Translations under genes and position numbers: made by a program | The notes under the pieces: generated by a model | What the model was told of the DNA's origin: nothing | Databases searched by the model: none | Seen by the model: only the letters and a program-made list of their open reading frames with translations | Shown here: one piece after another, positions 57,000-64,000 of the stretch | How the letters are laid out: each line of letters opens with the position of its first letter | How positions within the stretch are numbered: the stretch's first letter is position 1 | Assembly: GCA_021234155.1 (NCBI GenBank) | Contig: JAJEKV010000062.1 | Span: forward strand, 5,456,497-5,520,496 | DNA: 64,000 nt | Direction: 5' to 3' | Origin: Isoetes taiwanensis | Taxonomy: Eukaryota > Streptophyta > Lycopodiopsida > Isoetales > Isoetaceae

Positions 57000-58195
57000 T
57001 AACCCGGTGGTTGTCGAAATTCATCTTTATCTTCTCCATCCGCTTTCTCATTTTCTCCTCCCCTCTGCAGCCCGGATCGGAGGTAATTCGGACTTAGAGG
57101 TGGAAGCTTTATTTCTTGCACTACCTATCGGACCCCTAGGTGCCACCTCTAGCACTTTCTCGAAAAAATATCAAAGGAAGTCCTTGGCTTGACCATCCGA
57201 GAGACTACACTTTGGCATTTCCTAGCTAGCTTGAGCTTCCCGCCCGACATAACCTCCAACATGAAACTCCCAACCGTTGACTCTAAAGGGCGAAGGCTTC
57301 ATTCGAGAAAAACTTCGAAAGGGCCAAAGAAAACCGTGCTTATTCAGCCTCCCCTTATGCGCGCGATCGGTTAGCTCATACTTGATTGGTGAATTAAGGA
57401 CATGGTGGACCGTTTTCTTCTTCCTCTTCCTCTTAGTCCTCTATAAGGTCCACATCCACATCTGCAGTCCCTTTCCCTTTGTCTTCACATTGGATTCGAC
57501 ATAAAAACATTCTTCACTAGGGGTTCATCTAGCCAGATAACATTTGCCAAGCAATCTTCTCACCTTCGGTTTCCCCTTGAGTCTTTCATATTCTTTATCA
57601 TCCGTAATGGCTATCATAAGGACTATGCGTGTGAGATCTTACTTTTCGATGCGAACTCACTATCTTTGTTTTCATCTATCATTCTTGCTTGCCTCATCAC
57701 TTTAATGCATTCGAGATCATTTGCGGCCGAGATAGTGCATATCGTGGGACATGTCGGAGTGGCAAACTATCCGCGATGGTATAATGCATCTCGGTCATTA
57801 AAACCACGCATGTGTTGAAGAAGGTCTTTGTAATCATCTTGTGTCCATCTCGTTACCCGCGGCTATCAAGAACAAATAGAGTGATGTCGGTTGGCCCATC
57901 ACCCACGTCACGGTATGGCACACTTATAACCGGTGGACACCTTATAGAAAAAGGAGACTCCTCTTACGCGTCTGTTTCACCAAAGCAACTTTTCTTTTTT
58001 TAGGTCGGACGCCACTTTAGGTGTGAATCCCCTTTAGAGTTGCCACATTCTTAGCCTTTTGCTTGCTTCACAAAATCTTTTTAACCAAAACACATATTTC
58101 TTAATATCATCATTAGATACGTTGTACTTTTGCATTAAGCCTATCTCTGATAACATGAAGTCTCCTGTAAGCCTTTGCGTGGACTTTCATATTTT
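57000..58195. other. no gene recognised
   Basis: Several short frames on the plus strand (57007-57192, 57189-57374, 57277-57504, 57812-58003) and none with a domain. The minus strand has a K/R-rich segment near 57270-57420. It probably belongs to the same transposon-like block. Confidence 0.35.
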
Positions 58196-58199
58196 TTAG

Positions 58200-58688
58200 C
58201 TATTCGCAGGCATCTTCGAAAGATGTCAAGTGCTTTGCTGCAGACGTTTTCTTGTAGACAACTTCCTTTCTGATGCACCTCTCTAGGACATAGATTAACT
58301 CTGCATCATCCAATCCTTGTGCCTTCTTCATCTCTGTGACACCAAAATAAAAAATAGACGTATCTTGCGGAGGAAACCTGCCGGACGAATCTGGCAACTT
58401 CTTTTCCGTATAGGCATCCCAAAATTCGTTCCACTTTTCCCATACCTGGTCAGAAGAAAAAATAATATTGCAGGCATCCTTTGGCACCGTTTGATCTTCT
58501 GAGCCAGCAACTAATTCATCCCCTTTTTTCTTCTTTGATCTGGTGCTCTTACTCTTGTCCTGTATTATGGTTTGGCACAGTGTCCTTTCTAGTAATTTGA
58601 ATTCGGCACTCTTAGATTGCCCTTGTCTGGTCGGCATTGGTCTCCCATATTCGATCCATTGATTACGAGCGTGCCGCAACTGCTCCAC
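58200..58688 (-). CDS. hypothetical protein, 162 aa
   Basis: The longest clean frame in the right third. It starts MEQLRHARNQWIEYGRPMPT and has a lysine-rich KSTRSKKKKGDE segment, a W-rich WEKWNEFWDAYTEKK segment, and ends AAKHLTSFEDACE. I do not recognise the family. Composition (charged, helical) suits a DNA-binding accessory protein of a transposon, but this is inference from context. A palindrome-rich region follows on the right. Confidence 0.35.
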   Translation of the reverse strand: MEQLRHARNQWIEYGRPMPTRQGQSKSAEFKLLERTLCQTIIQDKSKSTRSKKKKGDELVAGSEDQTVPKDACNIIFSSDQVWEKWNEFWDAYTEKKLPDSSGRFPPQDTSIFYFGVTEMKKAQGLDDAELIYVLERCIRKEVVYKKTSAAKHLTSFEDACE

Positions 58689-58758
58689 ATACGGACTGCA
58701 AAATATGGGCCGTTAGATAAATAAAATAGACAGGCCGTCAAAATAATAACAATATAAA

Positions 58759-58944
58759 TCGCGCCAGGCGCGTTTTCGTTAATCACGGATTTACAAGAAA
58801 CGCGCCTGGCGTGGATTTCGCTTTCTTAAAAACTCCGATTAGCAATCGCGGACGCTGGCGGGCGCGATTTGGAAAGCTATAGGAAAATCGCGCCAGGCGC
58901 GTTTCTTGTAAATCCGTGATTAACGAAAATGCACCTGGCACGAT
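58759..58944. repeat. long inverted repeat (about 55-bp arms) with GC palindromes
   Basis: The arm at 58759-58815 (tcgcgccaggcgcgtttt .. cacggatttacaagaaacgc ..) is matched in reverse complement by 58888-58944 with about four mismatches. The loop is about 70 bp. Both arms carry cgcgccaggcgcg at one end and a copy of the same motif at the other. gatttggaaagctatagga is directly repeated at 58866-58884 and 58942-58960. Confidence 0.85.
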
Positions 58945-58989
58945 TTGGAAAGCTATAGGACATGCACATTAAAGCAGCCTGGCGCGGTT

Positions 58990-61029
58990 TGGAAGTTCCA
59001 GACTAGCTATGTGGGGAAATGAAATACCTTTTGTATAGGAATGTCTTTTCCATATCATTCATGTGCTTGCTAATTTTGGCTAATTCTATTTCTGGCGTTG
59101 TTGAGCCAGCGAGGAACCCTTAATTTCGGTTGGTATAGTCTATAGAATAAGCGATTTCCGGTTTTTGTGCTTGGTGATCAAAACCTTCAGCGCCTCCATC
59201 GAATCTTTGCCATCTATTATCATGAAGTGAATATCCGGGTTGCCAATGAAATCTTCAAGTTTATTCCAATCAACACCTTCTTAGTCTTCATATCAAAAGG
59301 CACCACATCTGTAGGCATTGGCACGCCACGGTTTTCAATCATCTTGTTGACTATTTCCATTCGTCTTTGCTTGTCGTATCTTCTGCTAACAAACATAGCT
59401 TTATTGGACTGAAAAGGTTTTCGACATTCTTGGATCGTGAAGTTAAGGCCCGTGGATACTTGTCGACATACTTCTTGAGTTTGCTCATGGCCTCTAAGCG
59501 TCTCGCCTTATCGTCATCACTAGTCAAATCGTAATGGGTAGAGCGTGACTGTTGTTTCCCTACCTCTAGAACTTGCATCTTCCTTCTCTTTTAAAGCTTG
59601 TAGGTACACACTAGGCGATGGCCTTGTCTTGATTGCTCTTCTCACGGTGAGAGACCTTCACATATTTTTTTTTGTGTCAATGGTTCACCACGACCCGATA
59701 AAATTTGAAGAGGTTATCTGCGGCCTCATCCGTTCTTAGGGATCTCTTTAAAGGAACTGCATTGCGCATTCTTTAACTTCTTCAATCCTTTTTATTTTTC
59801 TCCGACCGCTTCAAATAATCTGAGAACAATATGAATCGTCTTGTTCTTATGTGATGTGATCGAATACCTTGTTTCTTCATTTGATCGTTTCCTTAACTCT
59901 AGACATGAAAATAAGATCGTCTTTCCGCTAGTCTTGAAGATCTCCACAAACCATTGAGAGCCCTCTGTTAGATCTTCTTACGGACATGGAGGCTCTACAC
60001 GAGCCTTTTATTATTCGGTGGTATCATCCATGGTCTAGCGTGTGCCAAATCTGCAATCGATACATCTTCCTCCGTTCTTGGTTTTTTTTCGCCGATGTCC
60101 CTTGACCCCCGACGCTTTGATTTTCTTTTCACATTTTTAGAAGATCACCAAAGTTACAATCATGTGGTGAGTAATGAAATCGCCACCAGCGCCGTTTTTG
60201 ATAAGACGCCTTTACGACTTAAAAACATAAATGATATACAAGAAAAGTATCGTGAGACAAAAAAAAACAATCATATCGAGGACGGCTCTATATTATAAAT
60301 CGCTTGAGTGCATTTTTTTAGAGAGGCCCTCTGACGCGCTCTATATTATAAAAGAGACATACTAGGCTACAAAAAAAGACACATCCAAAGAGCGGAGAAT
60401 ACAAACAAAACTATAAACAAACAAGTGCAAAAAACTATAACTAAACGGTCTACATTATACGAACTGGAGAATATAAAACAAAAAACACAGAGTACAGGAG
60501 AAGAATATAACAAAAAACACACAAAACAAGGTAGTACAAGCAGTAGAAATGACACGAAACAATATAAAAAGTAGAAATAACACGAGACGTGAAAAATGAT
60601 AAAAAGCGACCTGGTGACAAAACATAAAAATAACCGTAAAACTGTAGAAATCGAGAAGAAATAGTAAATACACGCCTCCCAGTCTTTGTCGACTGTTCCA
60701 AACTTCACGAGTGTTGGGCCGTTAAGCCCAACTCTCCCTCCGCCTCTCCCTCGCCTCTACCTCTCGTTAGCTTGATCCTCCGGGACGCCATATAGCTGCA
60801 ATGTTCGAATGCAATGTTATGGGGCCAGCGATTCAAATTTATACGTATGGGTGCATTATCTGAACCGTCAGATTGCTATCTGATTTTAAATTACAATTTA
60901 TCCCGCCTATATTAACCGCTTATCCGCTCATTTCAAATTAAAAACTTAATTTTCTTATTAAAAGCACATCCACGAATATTTATTTTTATTATTTTCAATA
61001 AACGCCTATGTGGCCGCTTCCACATTCAT
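58990..61029. other. no gene recognised
   Basis: Includes a minus-strand frame 59351-59578 (KLKKYVDKYPRALTSRSK) and plus frames at 59167-59412 and 60095-60298, none recognised. 60360-60660 is A-rich and purine-rich, so its minus-strand frames are F/L/C-rich artefacts. Confidence 0.4.
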
Positions 61030-61160
61030 TATGCCAAATTTTCAAGAAACCGCATCAACTCGTCGACTTCTTCCGGTCGACCGCCTCTTCGCCTGATCAA
61101 CTCGCCTCCTCGACTGATCGACCGCCTCGACTTAGCGATCGCCTCCTCGACTGATCGACA
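61030..61160 (+). repeat. short tandem repeat (cgcctcctcgactgatcgac)
   Basis: About four to five variant copies of a 17-21 bp unit built on cgcctc and gactgatcgac. Confidence 0.65.
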
Positions 61161-61268
61161 CGCTATCATGTGGGCCGAACTATGGTGAGTGCTATCGATG
61201 GGATTTGAAGACCTGTTCTTGAAACATATTATATTATTGAAGACTGTTCATGTGAAATCATTCTTTTA

Positions 61269-61514
61269 ATGTTTTCAATTATCAACGTGGGAGAAGAATG
61301 CTATCTATTAACAGCAAACTTGAAGCGTCAACTTGGATTATGTAAAATCGAAGACCTAGACCCTGAATCTAAGTGCCATGGTGTCCCTCTTGGAAACAGT
61401 TTCTGTAAAGTTAGCATTATAAATTGCAACTATGAGGATGAAGCTCTTCCAAGAAGACATCCTGGCGACACAATCGGGGAGAGCGTGGGCACATTTGTGG
61501 CATGGCCAAAATAA
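61269..61514 (+). CDS. CACTA-associated domain fragment (DUF8039-like)
   Basis: The 81-aa frame contains DLDPESKCHGVPLGNSFCKV, then a spacing region with ALPRRHPGDTIGESVGTFVA and ends WPK. This follows the pattern GT..S.DP...HG.PLG.....V.V..........RP....T+.EAVG..+.WP, found in proteins encoded beside plant En/Spm (CACTA) transposases. The ATG used here may not be the true start. It is the only hint of transposon coding in the 58-63 kb block and fits the subterminal-repeat-like motifs around it. Confidence 0.5.
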   Translation: MFSIINVGEECYLLTANLKRQLGLCKIEDLDPESKCHGVPLGNSFCKVSIINCNYEDEALPRRHPGDTIGESVGTFVAWPK

Positions 61515-61673
61515 CGTCTAAAAAAGGTATGTACGAGACCTTACGATACAAAGAAGCTATAATTTATTAGATCTTAAATTATCAAAAGGTATGTATAACG
61601 AGGATAGTAAAAAAAAATGAATATATCATAATCTGCGTGATGTTGTGAATTTTGAATTCTTTTATGCTCTTTA

Positions 61674-61745
61674 GCCAGTCTTATCAACCCCATGAAACTA
61701 TACATTAACGAAAATGTATAGTTTCTTGGGGTTGGTCATACTGGC
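61674..61745. repeat. 72-bp hairpin with 33-bp arms
   Basis: gccagtcttatcaaccccat + gaaactatacatt (61674-61706) pairs with 61713-61745 at about 29 of 33 positions, with a 6-nt loop. It could be a foldback element or a small-RNA precursor. Confidence 0.85.
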
Positions 61746-61830
61746 TGGAGGGCATCAAAGGATTCAATGTTTTCGACATTGCATATAAAAAAACATAATG
61801 AAATAAGCGAAAAGTATAAGATGCGAAATT

Positions 61831-61911
61831 GCGCCAGGCGCGAGTTTGTATTTATATTCAAAAAAACTATATGTACATTTATCCTTCTGTGAAAATGCGC
61901 TAGGCGCGAGT
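61831..61911. repeat. two dispersed GC-palindrome motifs
   Basis: gcgccaggcgcgag at 61831 and gcgctaggcgcgag at 61897 are variants of the motif at 58.76-58.99 and 62.39-62.70 kb. Confidence 0.7.
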
Positions 61912-61928
61912 TCTTTCTGTACATATCT

Positions 61929-62300
61929 CTACAAAATGTCACATAGGCCCACTTCATTGGCCCAATACCGAGTAAAGTCCCACCTGTACCAGCGTGATAT
62001 GACGGGTTCCTCCCATTCCTGCGAATGTCGAGTCTCAAATCGAGTGTCCCGTCGATACTTGATACTCCTAATCAAAGCCTCATATTTATTTGTTGGCATG
62101 AGTCTCACTAGGAGCATGAGGAGCCGCGCGATAAATCTAGTGATGCGATGGTAGCATTCCCATGGCCCCTGATACAGACTGTCATATGGCTTGTCCAACT
62201 CTCTTTGAATGTTTTGAACAACACAATTAAGTAGTATCTTGTATAGGGTCCAGCGTTGATAGTCGTCCAAGGGAAGTATATTCGAACTAGAAGCAGCCAT
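61929..62300 (-). CDS. hypothetical protein, 123 aa
   Basis: Begins MAASSSNILPLDDYQRWTLY and continues ILLNCVVQNIQREL, RFIARLLMLLVRLMPTNKY and WEEPVISRWYRWDFTRYWAN. It is W/R/Y-rich and helical in look. I know no such family. ATG context and clean length make it plausible, perhaps as part of the local transposon-like unit. Confidence 0.35.
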   Translation of the reverse strand: MAASSSNILPLDDYQRWTLYKILLNCVVQNIQRELDKPYDSLYQGPWECYHRITRFIARLLMLLVRLMPTNKYEALIRSIKYRRDTRFETRHSQEWEEPVISRWYRWDFTRYWANEVGLCDIL

Positions 62301-62388
62301 GTGTAATGCACTAGAACGAGAGAAATTAACTAATTAGCAAATTATATTTCTCTCCCCAGAAAAAGATTCTAAATATACAAAATTCAAA

Positions 62389-63065
62389 ACGCGCCAGGCG
62401 CGTTCACTATAGTGTTTTCTTTCATAGAAACGCGCCTGGCGCGATTTCGTCCAATCTTATGTATGCAAGCAATCTTACGATATGCAAGCATATCTTATGA
62501 TATTTCCTTGCCTAATGTTCTTTTCTGTTCTTGCATAGTCTGAACAGACTATTTTCCTTGTATCTAGAACAGACTATTTGTTTTTTTAAAACATTAGGGT
62601 AAGAACAGATAGGCAAGGAATATGAACAGATAAATGAAATAAGATAGAGCAATAGCAGATAGGAATCTTTTTTTTCACAGAAACGCGCCTGGCGCGATTT
62701 CGTCCAATCTTATGTATGCAAGCAATCTTATGATATGCAAGCATATCTTATGATATTTCCTTGCCTAATGTTCTTTTCTGTTCTTGCATAGTCTGAACAA
62801 ACTATTTACCTTGCATCTAGAACAGACTACTTGTTTTTTTAAAACATTGGGGTAAGAACAGATAGGCAAGGAATATGAACAGATAGGCAAGGAATATGTT
62901 CTTTTCTGTTCTTGCATAGTCTGAACAGACTATTTTGCTTGCATCTAGAACATACCATTTGATTTTCGAAAACATTAGGGTAAGAACAGATAAAAATGGC
63001 AATAACATTAGGCAAGGAATATGAACAGATAAATGAAATAGGAATAGCAATATGAAATAAAATCT
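62389..63065 (+). repeat. tandem 253-bp repeat, two copies plus a partial third
   Basis: aaacgcgcctggcgcgattt at 62428 and at 62681 begin two long near-identical units (cgtccaatcttatgtatgca.., cctaatgttcttttctgttc.., ggtaagaacagataggcaag..). A third partial copy runs from about 62890. A further palindrome motif, cgcgccaggcgcg, lies just before the array at 62391. Units include inverted segments around tctgaacagacta. Confidence 0.88.
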
Positions 63066-63270
63066 GTTCATAATGCTATTCCTATTTCATTTATCTGTTA
63101 TGTTCCATATTTCTAAAACATAGCCTCTTCTTAATGTTAACCTGTTCTAATCTAAAGCATAGCCTGTTCTAAAACACTCAGAATCCTAAAACACTCAGAA
63201 TCCCTAAAACACATTCATTCTAACCCATTTTAAACATAACCCACTCATTCAGAATTATAAACCCATTCAT
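63066..63270. other. AT-rich short direct repeats
   Basis: Contains repeats of aaaacactcagaatcc and cattctaacc. No gene. Confidence 0.5.
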
Positions 63271-63274
63271 TCTA

Positions 63275-63920
63275 ACCTGTTTGAAGCCGAGAAGCCGAGT
63301 TTGAAGCCAAGAAGCCGACAAATAGCCGAGTTTGAAGCCTTCTTTGAATCAGAGAAGCCGATTAGCCGAGAAGCCGAGTAACTAAGCACCTAGCTCATTG
63401 CCCAATAAACATAGTAAAACATAATGCACCATTTTCATTTTTAAGAAATCTTATAATGCCTACCTTGTGTCTCGTTTATCAAAGCTTTCTTTCCACTGGA
63501 AAGCCCTAGAATCGTAAGCAAGATCCCGCAAGAGGCTGTATCATAGTCAAAATTGTTATATCTGCATCCACATAAAAAAACAACTCAAAGACAAAAATCT
63601 TTACTTACATGCTAAACAGAGAATCGGAAGAAGGGCTTGGTAACGTCAACACCGGAAATTACCGGAAACACCGGAAAGAACGGCGAGAACACCGGAAAAA
63701 TTACCGAAACACCGGAAGAACGGGCGAACACCGAAAAATTACATGGAAACACCGGAAGAACTCGATGAAAAGGCTAAGGCGCCGGAGTGAAGAATGCAGG
63801 GTTTAGATTAGAAGAAGGCGAGAAGGCGCGCTTAGATTAGAAGAAGCCGACTTTAGATTAGAAGAAGCCGAAGTTTAGAAGCAAGAAGGCGAAAAGCCGA
63901 AGGAAGGCTATTCTTGGCGA
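63275..63920 (+). repeat. minisatellite-like GAAGCCGAG and CACCGGAA tracts
   Basis: 63275-63380 is built from gaagccgag/gtttgaagcc units. 63645-63765 is built from acaccggaaa units with attaccg spacers. 63795-63905 is built from gattagaagaagccga units. The open frame 63609-63806 is a product of these repeats (R/K/E/H-rich). Confidence 0.75.
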
Positions 63921-64000
63921 AAAGGCATGCAAAATGGAAGAGGAAAAGTTGAAGAGGCATTCGAACTGCCCGATTTTGTTCGAAAATTAATAATCGCCGG

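Noticed and set aside
60367-60708. Minus-strand frames of 113, 83 and 72 aa, very rich in F, C and L
   Set aside because: They are the reverse of an A/purine-rich tract; three frames are open at once, which marks low complexity rather than coding.
63609-63806. 65-aa basic frame (KHRKERREHRKN-like)
   Set aside because: Translation of the CACCGGAA minisatellite.
1-64000. CRISPR arrays, operons, rRNA or organelle genome insertions
   Set aside because: None seen. Repeats are tandem or interspersed, genes have introns, and no rRNA or organellar gene sequence was recognised.

Overview
The window is nuclear DNA from a land plant with a large, repeat-rich genome. Introns are small and canonical (GT..AG). 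The host genes are plant genes: a GH100 alkaline/neutral invertase, the AP-3 mu adaptin, PLS-type PPR genes and a hybrid histidine kinase relic. The mobile elements (Helitron, L1-type LINE, Ty3/gypsy-type LTR, TIR elements) are those of plants. The PPR style (MYAKCG, VSWNAI) and the repeat load suggest a fern, lycophyte or gymnosperm rather than a compact angiosperm genome, but I cannot fix the lineage.

Layout. 1-4531: 3' part of a Helitron with a decayed RepHel helicase, a captured PhoD-type phosphatase gene piece and a textbook 3' hairpin plus CTAG end. 5.6-7.9 kb: relics of host genes on the minus strand, chiefly a dCache/histidine-kinase gene with a recognisable H-box, plus an orphan first exon on the plus strand. 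8422-10931 (minus): a six-exon plastid-type neutral invertase, the best host gene here. 13464-21415: a nearly 8 kb L1-type LINE with 13-bp target duplications. 21.4-26.6 kb: LINE tails and several degenerate tandem repeats, one rich in heat-shock-element-like motifs. 26648-34259: a 7.6 kb segment bounded by inverted repeats and holding two exons of a plant MAP kinase. 34376-36925 (plus): the whole AP-3 mu subunit gene, exon by exon, but with several small disruptions. 38.9-40.9 kb: a decayed PPR gene. 41.6-45.6 kb: Ty3/gypsy-type fossils with repeated LTR copies. 46.5-47.7 kb: a LINE 3' end. 50.3-53.8 kb: a PPR gene split by a 2.84 kb TIR element that carries exons of acireductone dioxygenase and UBA5. 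54-64 kb: transposon-like territory with a CACTA-associated domain, a NIF/FCP1-like relic, GC-rich palindromic motifs, hairpins and minisatellites.

The most informative finding is the 50771-53614 insertion. Removing it and one copy of a 3-bp duplication restores a continuous PPR reading frame across the junction, and its cargo is exons of two unrelated host genes on one strand. With the Helitron/PhoD capture and the MAP-kinase exons, three separate elements in 64 kb carry host gene pieces. A second theme is that the two conserved single-copy genes (invertase and AP3M) differ from intact frames by small indels, often in A runs. That could be real decay or consensus error in a long-read assembly.
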